Source of the DNA: Methylosinus sp. C49
Lineage (GTDB): Bacteria > Pseudomonadota > Alphaproteobacteria > Rhizobiales > Beijerinckiaceae
Length of the DNA: 64,000 nucleotides
Direction: 5' to 3'
Assembly: GCF_009936375.1 (NCBI RefSeq)
Contig: NZ_AP022332.1
Location: 744,001 to 808,000 of the forward strand
Numbering within the stretch: the first letter of the stretch is position 1; each line of letters begins with the position of its first letter. A model generated the notes under the pieces. The model had not been told where the DNA came from. It saw only the letters and a program-made list of their open reading frames with translations, and did no database searches. Of the stretch, positions 7,717 through 16,848 are shown piece by piece. The position numbers and the translations under genes were made by a program.

Positions 7717-9282
7717 TCACGCGACCAGGAAGGGCCGCTCCGGCGCCTCACGCGGGAAGGGCTCGATGGTCGGGCCGAGGCGGATGTATTTCAGCATCAG
7801 CCACACTTCGACGATGGCCAGCGCGCTGTAGAACAGCACGAATCCGCCGAGGCTCAGCAGAACATTATAGGCCGGCACATTGGACGCGCCGAGGAAGGTC
7901 GGCAGCACGCTGTCGATGATCCAGGGCTGGCGGCCATATTCGGCGACGATCCAGCCGAGCTCGGCGGCGATCCAGGGCAGAGGCAGGCTGTAGAAGGCGA
8001 GCTTCAAGAGCCAGGGATTGTCGCGCAAGCGCCGCCGGCTGGCGACGAGGAAGGCCGCCGCGAACAGGAAGATGAAATAAAAGCCCAGCGCCACCATGAT
8101 GCGGAAGGCCCAGAACAGCACCGGCACATTGGGGATGGTGGTGAGCGCCGCCTCATGCACCTGCTCATTGGTGGCGTTCTCGATATCGGGCCGGAACCGT
8201 TTCAAAAGCAGCGAATGGCCGAGGTCCTTGAAGGCCGGCTCGAGCTCGGCGGGGATGGCGGCGCCGGGTCCGTCGGGACGCGCGGCGAGCCATTCATAGG
8301 CGGGCATTCCGGCGCGAATGCGCGTCTCCGATTTCTCGACCAGAGATTTTATGCCTTCCACCGGCGTGTCCAGCGAGCGCGTCGCGATGAGGCCGAGGAG
8401 ATAGGGCACCTCGACCTTCAAATGCGTCGTCTGCTCCTTGACGTCGGGAATGCCGAAGAGGGTGAAGGAGGCCGGCGGCGGCTCCGTCTCCCACATGGCC
8501 TCGATGGCCGCGATCTTCATTTTCTGGTTGAAGCTCGCCGTATAACCGCTCTCGTCGCCGAGCACGACGACGGAGAGCGCCGAGGCGAGGCCGAAGCTCG
8601 CCGCCACATTGGCGGAGCGCCGCGCGATCTCGCGATGCTGGCGGTCATAGAGCAGATAATAGGCCGAGATGGAGAGCACGAACATCGCGCCGGTCACATA
8701 GCCGGCGCTGACCGTGTGCACGAATTTCGATTGCGCGACGGGGTTGAAGAACACTTCCGCGAAGGAGGTGAGCTCCATGCGCAAGGTTTGGGGATTGAAC
8801 GCCGCCCCCACCGGATTGAGCATCCAGCTATTGGCGATGAGAATCCACAGCGCCGAAAAATTCGCGCCGAGGGCGACGAGCCAAGTGACGGCGAGATGCG
8901 CCACCTTGCTCAGCCGGTTCCAGCCGAAAAAGAAGAGGCCGACGAAGGACGCCTCGAGGAAAAAGGCCATCAGTCCTTCGATCGCCAGCGGCGCGCCGAA
9001 AATATCGCCCACGTAATGCGAGTAGTAGGACCAGTTGGTTCCGAACTGGAACTCCATGGTGATGCCGGTGGCGACGCCCATCGCGAAATTGATTCCGAAC
9101 AGCGTGCCCCAGAATTTGACCGCGTCGCGCCATATGGTGCGGCCGGTCATCACGAAGACGCTCTCCATTATGGCGAGGAGAATCGAAAGGCCGAGCGTCA
9201 GCGGCACGAAGAGGAAGTGGTAGAGGGCCGTCAGAGCGAATTGCAGTCTTGAAAGCGTCACCACGTCGAGTTCGAACATCAT
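7717..9282 (-). CDS. cydA: cytochrome bd ubiquinol oxidase subunit I
   Basis: Subunit I carries hemes b558, b595 and d and the quinol site. It has 521 residues. The visible ligand regions are [12 protein letters not shown] (axial His near residue 22), [15 protein letters not shown] (second His) and FRIMVALG (Met ligand), plus the signature EYGRQPWI near the C-terminus. The length and the long region between about residues 240 and 340 fit the long Q-loop (E. coli-like) subtype. It lies between cydP and cydB on the same strand. Confidence 0.97.
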   Translation of the reverse strand: MMFELDVVTLSRLQFALTALYHFLFVPLTLGLSILLAIMESVFVMTGRTIWRDAVKFWGTLFGINFAMGVATGITMEFQFGTNWSYYSHYVGDIFGAPLAIEGLMAFFLEASFVGLFFFGWNRLSKVAHLAVTWLVALGANFSALWILIANSWMLNPVGAAFNPQTLRMELTSFAEVFFNPVAQSKFVHTVSAGYVTGAMFVLSISAYYLLYDRQHREIARRSANVAASFGLASALSVVVLGDESGYTASFNQKMKIAAIEAMWETEPPPASFTLFGIPDVKEQTTHLKVEVPYLLGLIATRSLDTPVEGIKSLVEKSETRIRAGMPAYEWLAARPDGPGAAIPAELEPAFKDLGHSLLLKRFRPDIENATNEQVHEAALTTIPNVPVLFWAFRIMVALGFYFIFLFAAAFLVASRRRLRDNPWLLKLAFYSLPLPWIAAELGWIVAEYGRQPWIIDSVLPTFLGASNVPAYNVLLSLGGFVLFYSALAIVEVWLMLKYIRLGPTIEPFPREAPERPFLVA

Positions 9283-9300
9283 GCGCTCCTGAAAGGATTG

Positions 9301-9471
9301 TCAGCCGCGGTCCCGAGCGAAGAGCTTTTCCGCCATGACGGCCGGCGAGACATGCGGCCGCTCCGAGGCGGGAAAGCAGAGGAAATAGAGCAGGGCGAGG
9401 GCCGCGGTCTTGAGAGCGAGGGCGATGGCGATCTCTCGCCCGAGCCGATGCGTCGCCGAATGGGTCGACAT
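9301..9471 (-). CDS. cydP: small cyd-operon membrane protein, CydP-like
   Basis: This 56-residue peptide has one membrane segment (IAIALALKTAALALLYFLCF), preceded by RLGREI and followed by a short soluble tail. Size, the R-E-x-A-x-A-L-x-L-K pattern and location 18 bp upstream of cydA match the putative small bd-oxidase subunit called CydP. The start at 9471 follows GGGGAGAAACGC. An upstream in-frame start at 9534 lacks a ribosome binding site and looks non-native. Confidence 0.7.
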   Translation of the reverse strand: MSTHSATHRLGREIAIALALKTAALALLYFLCFPASERPHVSPAVMAEKLFARDRG

Positions 9472-9695
9472 GCGTTTCTCCCCGCCCGAAGCGCCGGGCC
9501 GGGGGACACTATCCCCGAACGGCCTCGCCTTCATGACCGCGAAAGTCCTTAAAGCCCGTACGTGATCGCCGAAGGCTCCGGTCTCGCTATAAGAAGCACA
9601 TGGCGGCCTCCGTAAGAAGGCTCGAAATGTCGCTGCGCGATTTTGTCGCCGTCCCGCGAGGGACGCCGCGCAAGAGAAATCCCGCAGCCGACTTC

Positions 9696-9724
9696 TTGAC
9701 TTTGCCCGGCGCGTGCCTTATTCG
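9696..9724 (+). promoter_or_regulatory. putative sigma-70 promoter of tRNA-Asp
   Basis: TTGACT (9696-9701) and TATTCG (9719-9724) are separated by 17 bp. This puts a start site near 9731, about 32 bp before the mature tRNA 5' end. The match is good for an alphaproteobacterial housekeeping promoter, but this is by inspection only. Confidence 0.55.
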
Positions 9725-9762
9725 GCGCCTCTCGCTAGCGCAATGCGTTGCGCCGCGCTCGC

Positions 9763-9839
<77 letters not shown>

Positions 9840-9929
9840 TTTCGAATCCGCAGGCCGAATCGATCTCGTCCGTGCTGGACGCGAAAGCGTAGCCGCGCCA
9901 TATTGGTTGCGCGCCCGAGAGGAAGAGCC

Positions 9930-10223
9930 GTGACAGCCGTCGTCTTCGACACTCTGAAATTCGTCGAGAAGCTCGAGGCCGCGGGCGTGTCCCATGCACA
10001 GGCCAAGGCGACCGCCGAAGCGTTCGCCGAGGCGACGGGACAGGAACTCGTCACCAAATCCGATCTCGCGGCCGCCAAAGCCGAGCTGAAAGCCGACATA
10101 GCCTCCACGCGGGCGGAGCTTCGTGAGGTCGAGCTGCGCATGACGGTGAAGCTCGGCGGCCTGATCGTCGGCGCGGTCGGCGTCATCCTTGCGGCGATTC
10201 GTTATTTGCCCGCAGGCCATTGA
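9930..10223 (+). CDS. coiled-coil membrane protein, CCDC90/DUF1640-like
   Basis: This 97-residue protein starts at GTG 9930 after GAGGAAGA. The N-terminal part (FDTLKFVEKLEAAGVSHAQA, then TAEAFAEA) matches the CCDC90/DUF1640 pattern. A charged coiled coil follows (AKAELKADIASTRAELREVE), and then one C-terminal membrane segment (GGLIVGAVGVILAAIRYL). Related short proteins are widespread in alphaproteobacteria and also occur in phage and mobile regions. The bacterial function is unknown. It follows tRNA-Asp, but no mobile-element genes are nearby. Confidence 0.75.
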   Translation: MTAVVFDTLKFVEKLEAAGVSHAQAKATAEAFAEATGQELVTKSDLAAAKAELKADIASTRAELREVELRMTVKLGGLIVGAVGVILAAIRYLPAGH

Positions 10224-10234
10224 AGCCATCCGCT

Positions 10235-11089
10235 TCAATTCTCCAGCAGCCAGCGCGCGCAATCGTCCCAATAGGGCCGGCCGGGGTCGCGGAAAAAGCC
10301 GAAATGGCCCATGCCCCGCCCTTCGGCGCGAATCGCCTGCGGCTCTATATGGGCGCGGCTGTAGCGCTTCAGCAACGCCTCCACCGCCGGCTTCGGCGCC
10401 ATCCAATCATCGTCGATGGTCAGCGCGCGAATCGCTCCCGTGAATCGGTCGAAGCATCCGGGGAAGGGCCTGCCCGCCGCATCGACGAAATAGGCCTCGC
10501 TGCGGCACCAGCGCGCCCATTCCAGCGCGGCGTCCCTGGGCAGATCCTCGCCGAGGCCGAGCCGCGCCGCCGGAAAATAGCCGAGCAGGGCGGCTGGGAT
10601 CGGCAGCAGCGCGCGCCACATCAGCCATAGCGCATATTTGCGCGGCGCCGGCCACAGCCGCCAATCGCCGATCTGCGTGCTGACCGCCAGCATGGCGCGA
10701 ATGCGGACGTTATTGTCGGCGAGCCCGACCATCTGCCCGCCGACGCTATGAGCGACGACTCGCAAGGGCTCCGCCGGCGCGAGCCTCGCCGCATGATCGA
10801 TGATTCCAGCGAGATCCTGCTCGCCCCAGGCGCGCAATCCGCCGCCGGGCGCGCCGAAGCGGCGGGAGGCGCCGACGCCGCGATAATCGAAGGTGAGAAC
10901 GCGGCATCCGCGCGCGGCGAGAAAGCGCGCCAGCCGCTCGTAGAATTTCTGCTTCACCGCAATGGCGCCGGCGATGACGACCATGGGTCCTTCCCCATTC
11001 GGGGGCGAGAATAGCGTCGCCGCGAGAGACGCTCCGTCTCTCGCGGCGATGGTCATTGTGTCGACTGCGCCGTCGCCGGCTCTCGTCAT
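10235..11089 (-). CDS. alpha/beta hydrolase
   Basis: This 284-residue alpha/beta-fold hydrolase has the nucleophile elbow VVAHSVGGQ (Ser115), an acid in the ALTIDDDWMAP strand, and the final His in GMGHFGFF. It resembles the predicted hydrolase group COG4757; the substrate is unknown. Its ATG at 11089 overlaps the stop of the desaturase by 4 bp (ATGA), so it is translationally coupled to a lipid-modifying operon, and a lipid ester or thioester substrate is a reasonable inference. Confidence 0.85.
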   Translation of the reverse strand: MTRAGDGAVDTMTIAARDGASLAATLFSPPNGEGPMVVIAGAIAVKQKFYERLARFLAARGCRVLTFDYRGVGASRRFGAPGGGLRAWGEQDLAGIIDHAARLAPAEPLRVVAHSVGGQMVGLADNNVRIRAMLAVSTQIGDWRLWPAPRKYALWLMWRALLPIPAALLGYFPAARLGLGEDLPRDAALEWARWCRSEAYFVDAAGRPFPGCFDRFTGAIRALTIDDDWMAPKPAVEALLKRYSRAHIEPQAIRAEGRGMGHFGFFRDPGRPYWDDCARWLLEN

Positions 11090-12246
11090 GCGGTCACGCT
11101 CTCTTCGGGCAGTCTCGCGGCTTCGGCTTTGGCGAGCGGCGCCTCCGCCTCGCGGCGAATTCTGCTCTGCTGCTGATAGTGAGCGGCGAGCGGCAGGTTT
11201 TCAACCGCGGGGAACTCCTCCTCGATCTTCTTCGGCTTGAAGAGGGTGACGACGGATTTCCAAGTGGCGATCCCCCAGCCCTGCGAGCGATAGGGATAGC
11301 CGTGCTCCTCGCAGAACTGGCGCAGCATGGGCGCGAGCTGCGGATAGTGACGCGGGCTGATCCAGGGGAAGAGGTGATGCTCGATCTGGAAATCGACGCC
11401 GCCGCACAGCAGTCGGCCGATCGGACCCGTCTCGAAATTCACCGCGGTCGCCGTCTGCAGCATCAGATAATTGTCGCGCGTCGCATCCTTCGTCACCTGG
11501 ATCGCCTCTTCCGGGTAATGCGCCGGAGCAAAGAGCGCGAACATGACATAGGACATCATGAACATCTGCACGACGAAGAACATTGCGACATTGGCGAAGC
11601 CGAAGAGATAGATCGGAATGATCGTCCACACGATCCAATGCGCGATCATGCAGGCGAGATCGAGCCAGCTTTTCCAATTGCGGCGCTCGTCGTCGCGCAG
11701 CTCGCGGATGAGGAAGCGCCAGCCCTTGAAGGCGACGCCGAAGGAATTGCCGAGCAGCACGATGGGGAAGAAATAGCCCTGATGCTCGAACCACCAGCGC
11801 GCGAGGCCGCTGGCCTTCTTCACGTCGCGATCGTTGAGCGTGAACACCGGCAGCAGATCGGCGTCGTCGTCCACGCCGATGACATTCGGATTGGGATGAT
11901 GCACGACGACATGCTTATGGCGCCAATAATTGCCCGACACGCCGAGGAAGAACGGAAAGTCGAAATACATGATGAATTCATTGACCCACGGCCTGTTGCT
12001 GATCGCATGATGCGAGGCGGTGTGGCCATTGGTCGACATGCCCATGCAGCCATAGGCGACGAGAATCATGCCGATCGCCTTGACGATGAGCATGTCCGAG
12101 ACGATGACGAGCGAAACGCCCGTCGCCGTCAAGGCGATGAACAGCAGCCATTCGGCAATGCCGATAGCGGTCAGCTTGCGGGCGTATCCTGCGCGGCGGA
12201 CCTGCTCCCGCAGCCGCGCGAAATCCTGATTGGCTTCCTTAGACAT
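11086..12246 (-). CDS. membrane fatty-acid desaturase
   Basis: This di-iron desaturase has 386 residues. The three histidine boxes are HTASHH (75-80), HKHVVVHH (110-117) and QIEHH (287-291). A Gln in the third box is a mark of front-end/acyl desaturases, but there is no cytochrome b5 domain. About four membrane segments are visible. The start is placed at ATG 12246, 6 bp after GGGGG; an in-frame GTG lies two codons upstream. It is 30 bp downstream of cfa and overlaps the hydrolase, so the three form an operon acting on membrane acyl chains. Confidence 0.9.
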   Translation of the reverse strand: MSKEANQDFARLREQVRRAGYARKLTAIGIAEWLLFIALTATGVSLVIVSDMLIVKAIGMILVAYGCMGMSTNGHTASHHAISNRPWVNEFIMYFDFPFFLGVSGNYWRHKHVVVHHPNPNVIGVDDDADLLPVFTLNDRDVKKASGLARWWFEHQGYFFPIVLLGNSFGVAFKGWRFLIRELRDDERRNWKSWLDLACMIAHWIVWTIIPIYLFGFANVAMFFVVQMFMMSYVMFALFAPAHYPEEAIQVTKDATRDNYLMLQTATAVNFETGPIGRLLCGGVDFQIEHHLFPWISPRHYPQLAPMLRQFCEEHGYPYRSQGWGIATWKSVVTLFKPKKIEEEFPAVENLPLAAHYQQQSRIRREAEAPLAKAEAARLPEESVTA

Positions 12247-12276
12247 ATGCACCCCCGATAAAAACGAAATCGCGCG

Positions 12277-13554
12277 TCAGACGCGCTGCAGCCGATACGG
12301 CGCGTGATAATCCTTGGTGAAGAGGAGCTGATAGAGCGCCTGGTCCCCCGCCATCGCAGAAGCGACGCCGCAGCTGAGGTAGTATTCCCACATGCGCTTG
12401 AAGACCGTGTCGTAGCGCACAGGATCGAGCGTTCCGCTATTGGCGCGGAAGGCTTCCAGCCAGCGGCGCAGAGTCACGGCGTAATGGCGCGCCATATTCT
12501 CGACGTCGAGAATGGCGAGGCTATTCTTCTCGAGCTCTGTCGTCATCGCGGAGAGCTTCGGCGTGTCGGAACCGGGGAAGACGTATTTTTGAATGAAGGG
12601 ATCATGGCGATTGATCGCCGTGTTGCAGCCGATGACATGCACGAGGCCGCGTCCTGTCGGCGCCAGCAGACGCTCGATGGCGCCGAAATAGGCGGGATAG
12701 TCCTTGGCGCGCACATGCTCGAGCATTCCGACGCTGACGATGCGATCGAAAGAGCCTTCGATCTCGCGATAATCGCCGAGGATGAAGCGCACGCGATCGG
12801 AAACGCCATATTTGGCGGCGTTTTCCTGCGCACGCGCATGATGCGCGACGCTATTGGTGACGCCGACGCCGCGCGCGCCGAAATTCAGCGCAGCGTGAAT
12901 CAGCATGCCGCCCTTGCCGCAGCCGATGTCGAGCAGCGACTGGCCGGGCTCGATCTCGAGCTTCTGGCAAATGCGATCGAGCTTGCGCTGCTGCAGGAGA
13001 TCGGCGTCGTCGTCCTGCGAATGCGCATAGCCGCAGGAATAGACCTGATAGCGATCGAGCAGAAAGGCGTCGAACACGTCTTCGCCGATGTCGTAGTGAC
13101 GGCGCACATTGGTCGCCGGGCTCATGAGGCGATTGCTCGCGAGCATGCCGGCGTAGCGGAACAGGAAGCTCCAATCGGAGCGCAGCTTCTTGTGCAGGCC
13201 GGCGCGGCACAGCATTGTGAGGCAATCGACGAGGCGGCCGTCCTCGACCTCGAAATCCTGCGCCATGAAGGCTTCGCCCATGCCGAGATTGCCGAAGGCG
13301 AGCACGCGGCTGAAGAAATCGTCGCGCAGCACGCGCAGCACGATTGGCGCTTCATCGCCGGCGCCGAAGCGATGATCGACGCCATTGTGACGAACGATCA
13401 GCGTTCCCTGATGAAGATGGCGCGACAGCATCTCGAAGAAAGCGTCCTTCGGCTGACGCGCTCCCAAAAGCTGCGCGAGTGAAAGCTGTCGGCGCGCCGT
13501 CTTCGCGTCGAAAGCGCGCGCGGCATGTTCGGGCATATATCTCGTATCGGTCAT
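12277..13554 (-). CDS. cfa: cyclopropane-fatty-acyl-phospholipid synthase family methyltransferase
   Basis: This enzyme adds a methylene group from SAM to an unsaturated phospholipid acyl chain. It has 425 residues. HYDIGEDVFDAFL and YSCGYAH are family signatures, the SAM motif is LLDIGCGKGG (207-216), and GMLEHVRAKDY carries the conserved acidic residue. The start at 13554 (MTDTRYM) follows GGGAGAGACAA; a longer open frame to 13590 has no such site. It leads the operon cfa-desaturase-hydrolase. A methyl-branching or other acyl modification instead of cyclopropanation cannot be excluded. Confidence 0.92.
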   Translation of the reverse strand: MTDTRYMPEHAARAFDAKTARRQLSLAQLLGARQPKDAFFEMLSRHLHQGTLIVRHNGVDHRFGAGDEAPIVLRVLRDDFFSRVLAFGNLGMGEAFMAQDFEVEDGRLVDCLTMLCRAGLHKKLRSDWSFLFRYAGMLASNRLMSPATNVRRHYDIGEDVFDAFLLDRYQVYSCGYAHSQDDDADLLQQRKLDRICQKLEIEPGQSLLDIGCGKGGMLIHAALNFGARGVGVTNSVAHHARAQENAAKYGVSDRVRFILGDYREIEGSFDRIVSVGMLEHVRAKDYPAYFGAIERLLAPTGRGLVHVIGCNTAINRHDPFIQKYVFPGSDTPKLSAMTTELEKNSLAILDVENMARHYAVTLRRWLEAFRANSGTLDPVRYDTVFKRMWEYYLSCGVASAMAGDQALYQLLFTKDYHAPYRLQRV

Positions 13555-13955
13555 TTGTCTCTCCCAATGCATATCGCGCGCTTTCGGCAAAGAATTTCCG
13601 CGCCTCTCGGGCTGGAAACGACGCGCGAAATCTTCCCCGCGTCCGCGCTATTTGCGCCGCGCCTCTTGTTCTTCATGCAGTCGGCCGTGCTGAGCGATGG
13701 CGTCGCACGACAAGATTGTGTCAAATGTTGTCACATTATTTCTGCATGTTGACAAGCAGCTCAGCTTGCGCTCGCCTCCTCTCGTCGCGTCTTGCGATAC
13801 GACGATCGGCGCGAGCCTGATCCGAGGTGATAAAAGGGTCGGTGGGGAATTTGTGTGTGCTGCCACACAGGGCGCGAGCGCGCGTCCGCACTATAGGATC
13901 GATAGGCGAGCGCGGTTCGCGTCGCGCCAAATGAATTTCAGCGGAGACGAGAAAA
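13555..13955. promoter_or_regulatory. divergent intergenic region between cfa and a hydrolase gene
   Basis: This 401-bp stretch has no convincing gene. It must hold the promoters for the cfa operon (minus) and the gene at 13956 (plus). An AT-richer core at about 13711-13760 contains TGTCAA (13719-13724) and its inverse TTGACA (13749-13754), a possible operator or a -35 element. No exact -10 partner was recognised. Confidence 0.4.
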
Positions 13956-14882
13956 ATGGACGCAATCGAAATGTCGCGCTGGTTGTGGGCGGATCGGCGC
14001 GCGCGCGCTGCTCGCAGCGAGGCGGGGCCGACGCTGAATGGCGCGAAGGGCCAATTCATCGAGACGCGCGGCGCGAGCTTGCGGACGCTGATCACGCCGC
14101 AGAAGAACGGCGCCGGCGATAAGACTTTGGTGATCGTGCCCGATCCGCCCAATGTCATCGAGCAATATCTGCCGATCATCGACGAAATGTCGAACCATGC
14201 GCGCGTCATTTGCATGGAGACGCCCGGCTTCGGCCAATCCTTCGTGAAATCGGGATTTCGCTTCGATGTTCCGAGCTATTGCGAGGTCTTCGACGAATTC
14301 TTCGCACAGCTGGAGATAAAGGACGCCGTGCTGGACATGGCCTGTCTCGGCGGATTCGCGGGCGTCGCCTTTTCGGCGGCGCGGCCCGATCGCGTGCGCC
14401 ATCTCATGCTGCAGCAGACAGTCTCGATCTCGCAGGCGCAGAAATGGGCGGCGGGAACCGATCGCATGAATTTGATTCGGCGGCCCTATGTCGGGCAGAT
14501 CTTCATGCGCGCGCTCGATCATGTGGTGACGCGGCATTGGTATAAGGTCGCCATGCCGCCGGCGACCTCGGCCATCGCGCCGAAGCTCGCGGAAGAGGCG
14601 ATCGCGGGTCTCGATCGCGGCGGCTGCTTTTGCCTCTGCAACGCCTATCAGGCCTTGATGGCGACGCCGGAAAAGCCCTACGCCGCCAGCCCGCGCAAGG
14701 TGACGATCGTCTGGGGCGACAGCGATCCGACCCATAATCTCGTGGCGACGATCGGCGATTCGCTGAAGGCGTTTCTGCCGGAGGCGGAATTCGTCCTCTT
14801 CGAGAATTGCGGGCATTTTCCCATGCTGGAAAATCCGCAGCGCTATCTGCCCATGCTGCGCGCCGCGCTCGACGCGGCGTGA
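13956..14882 (+). CDS. alpha/beta hydrolase with cysteine at the nucleophile elbow
   Basis: This 308-residue protein has an alpha/beta-hydrolase layout: oxyanion strand TLVIVPDPPN, ETPGFGQS, nucleophile elbow DMACLGGFAG (Cys130 where Ser or Asp is usual), acid in VWGDSDP (Asp255 or Asp257) and His287 in NCGHFPMLENP. Cys nucleophiles occur in dienelactone hydrolases, but the rest of the sequence looks like the haloalkane dehalogenase/epoxide hydrolase-type superfamily. The activity is unknown and could be lost. GGAGACGAG lies upstream of ATG 13956. It is transcribed away from the cfa operon and converges on the patatin gene. Confidence 0.8.
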   Translation: MDAIEMSRWLWADRRARAARSEAGPTLNGAKGQFIETRGASLRTLITPQKNGAGDKTLVIVPDPPNVIEQYLPIIDEMSNHARVICMETPGFGQSFVKSGFRFDVPSYCEVFDEFFAQLEIKDAVLDMACLGGFAGVAFSAARPDRVRHLMLQQTVSISQAQKWAAGTDRMNLIRRPYVGQIFMRALDHVVTRHWYKVAMPPATSAIAPKLAEEAIAGLDRGGCFCLCNAYQALMATPEKPYAASPRKVTIVWGDSDPTHNLVATIGDSLKAFLPEAEFVLFENCGHFPMLENPQRYLPMLRAALDAA

Positions 14883-14915
14883 GCAGGGCTCGGCGCCCAT
14901 TGGCGCCGCGCGCGC

Positions 14916-16739
14916 TCAGCTCGGCTGCGACAGGCGGCGCATTTCGGCGAGCGCGGGGTTTCCCTCCTCCTCCAATCGGGCGATCGTCTCGAGGCCCCAT
15001 CTATAGGAGAATTCGGCGACCTCGCGGTGCTTGTCCCAGGTCATGAAGCTGGCTCCGGGACAGACGGGCGGCTGCACGGTGAGATCGAGCCCGCCGGAAA
15101 ACGCCGGCTTCTCGCGAATATTGCTGAACACCGCCTGCTGAATGACGCTCGCCAGCGAAGGGCAATCGGGCAATGGCTTGCGGCGCAGCGGATTGAGCAT
15201 GGAGGCGAGCAGCTCGTTGCGGCCGGGCAGCGCGCGATAGTCGAAGTCATAGAGGCGCGGATCGGAGTTGCGCAGATCCACGACGACATTGGGGCCGTTC
15301 TTGAGCCCATGCATGGGCGCGATCGGCGCATTGTCGGAGACGGCGCCGTCGACCAGCATATGGCCGTCCTCGTCGAAGAAGGGCGGCAGCACGCCGGGAA
15401 TGGCGCAGGAGGCGCGCACCGCCTGCCATGTCGGGCCGGAGCGGATCACGCGCATCGTATAGGTGGAGAGGTCTGTCGCTATGGCGAAGCTCGGCCGCCA
15501 CAAATCCTCGAAGGCGATGGAGCCGTAGGATTGCGCCAGCGTCGCCTCGAGAACTGTGTGGTCGAGCAGTCCGTATTTCGGCAGAGTGAGGCGCTTCAGC
15601 GCGGCGTTCTGCACGAATATTTCGTGAATCGCCGCCTCCACCTCCTCCGGCGTCTTCAATTGCGCGAAGGCCACCGCCATGCCGGAGCCGATGCTGCTGC
15701 CGCCGAACATATCGAAGACGACGCCCGCCTCCTGAAAGGCTTTTACGATGCCGATATGGGCGAGGCCGAGCGCGCCGCCGGCGCCGGCGACGAAGCCGAT
15801 CGCCTGGCCCGTGATGAAGCGCGCGAGGCAATCGAAATCCGCGCCCGAATCCATCGCCACATGATGCAGCATGAAGACGTCGCGCTCGCGCAGCCAGGGC
15901 GCGGAAGGCTCTTGCGTCTGCGGTCGATACGGATAGAGCCGCACGATGCGCCGACGATTGGCGGGAAACAAAGTGAAGGCGAATTCCTCGACCGGATTGA
16001 CCGCCTGCGAGCCGTCGGCGACGGCCATGATCAGCAAATCGGCCGAATTGAGAACGGCGCGGGTCCATTCGTTCAATTCGCCATCGGCGACGCAGAGAAC
16101 GAAGTCGTTCTCCTGCTCGAGCGCGCCGAGCCAATCGGCGACGGCGTAACGGTCGAATGCGCCATTTTTGAAATGCGCGCGGGCGTCGGCGGAGGCGCGC
16201 GCGCAGCCGCGGGCGCGCGCATTGATCGCCTGCAGCAGGCGCGCGCTGAAACCTTCCGGGATAGATCCCCCGCCCGCGGCGATCAGCGCGATCACGCGCA
16301 CGCGGCTGCTCTGGCGGAAATTGCGCCGCGTGATCTCGCCGAGACGGGCGAGGCGCTTGGCCAGCGATCGCGCGACGGCGCGCTGCATATCGGGGAATTG
16401 CGCGACCAGCGCCTCGAATTGCGCGCGGTCGATCTCCAGCACCTCGGAGTCGCGCATGGCGACGACGCCGGCGCCGCGCGGCTCGCCGGTGAAAAAGCCC
16501 ATCTCGCCGATGAGCTGATCCTTGCCGATCTCGGCGACGATCTCGCCATTGGCGGCGTTGACCACGCCGAACTGGCCGAAATTGACGATATAGAGCGTCT
16601 CCGACGGCGCGCCGATCTCGATCAGCGTCTCGCCGCGCGCAATTCTGCGCAGCTGCACGCCAGACTTGATCTTATTGCGATCCTCGTCGTCGAGGTCTTG
16701 CCAGAAACTCTGATCTTCCGAAACGAGCGTCTTCGACAT
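14916..16739 (-). CDS. cyclic-nucleotide-binding/patatin-like phospholipase (NTE/RssA type)
   Basis: This 607-residue protein has a cNMP-binding domain at about 15-130 (GETLIEIGAPSETLY, FGELM-like LIGEMGFFTGEPRGA). A middle region (about 145-290) resembles the degenerate P-loop-like segment of NTE proteins. The patatin domain is at about 310-510. The catalytic dyad is present: Ser349 in GGSSIGSG and Asp464 in VDGAVSDN. The oxyanion motif reads GAGGALGLAHIG (319-330), with Leu where most family members have Arg. It is probably a membrane lysophospholipase tuned by a cyclic nucleotide. It lies two genes from a Crp regulator and an adenylate cyclase. Confidence 0.88.
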   Translation of the reverse strand: MSKTLVSEDQSFWQDLDDEDRNKIKSGVQLRRIARGETLIEIGAPSETLYIVNFGQFGVVNAANGEIVAEIGKDQLIGEMGFFTGEPRGAGVVAMRDSEVLEIDRAQFEALVAQFPDMQRAVARSLAKRLARLGEITRRNFRQSSRVRVIALIAAGGGSIPEGFSARLLQAINARARGCARASADARAHFKNGAFDRYAVADWLGALEQENDFVLCVADGELNEWTRAVLNSADLLIMAVADGSQAVNPVEEFAFTLFPANRRRIVRLYPYRPQTQEPSAPWLRERDVFMLHHVAMDSGADFDCLARFITGQAIGFVAGAGGALGLAHIGIVKAFQEAGVVFDMFGGSSIGSGMAVAFAQLKTPEEVEAAIHEIFVQNAALKRLTLPKYGLLDHTVLEATLAQSYGSIAFEDLWRPSFAIATDLSTYTMRVIRSGPTWQAVRASCAIPGVLPPFFDEDGHMLVDGAVSDNAPIAPMHGLKNGPNVVVDLRNSDPRLYDFDYRALPGRNELLASMLNPLRRKPLPDCPSLASVIQQAVFSNIREKPAFSGGLDLTVQPPVCPGASFMTWDKHREVAEFSYRWGLETIARLEEEGNPALAEMRRLSQPS

Positions 16740-16848
16740 GGAAATACAGCCGCCCCGATGCGTTCGCGTCGCGCGCCCCCGCGCTCGCGCCGCATGATCT
16801 TCGGCCGGGCCTGAGAATGCAAGGGCGGTTTCCGCGCGGCGACGCCGT

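Noticed and set aside
7538-7720. 61-codon N-terminal extension of CydB
   Set aside because: It is repeat-coded, has no match to CydB, and a strong ribosome binding site precedes the normal start at 7537. Unlike truA, a good start exists after the repeat.
13719-13754. TGTCAA...TTGACA inverted repeat as a regulator site
   Set aside because: Only 6 bp per arm with a 24-bp spacer; this can occur by chance in an AT-rich promoter. Kept only as a remark in the intergenic entry.
15027-16814. 595-codon plus-strand open frame opposite the patatin gene
   Set aside because: Antisense shadow of a well-supported gene. Composition is typical of such shadows.
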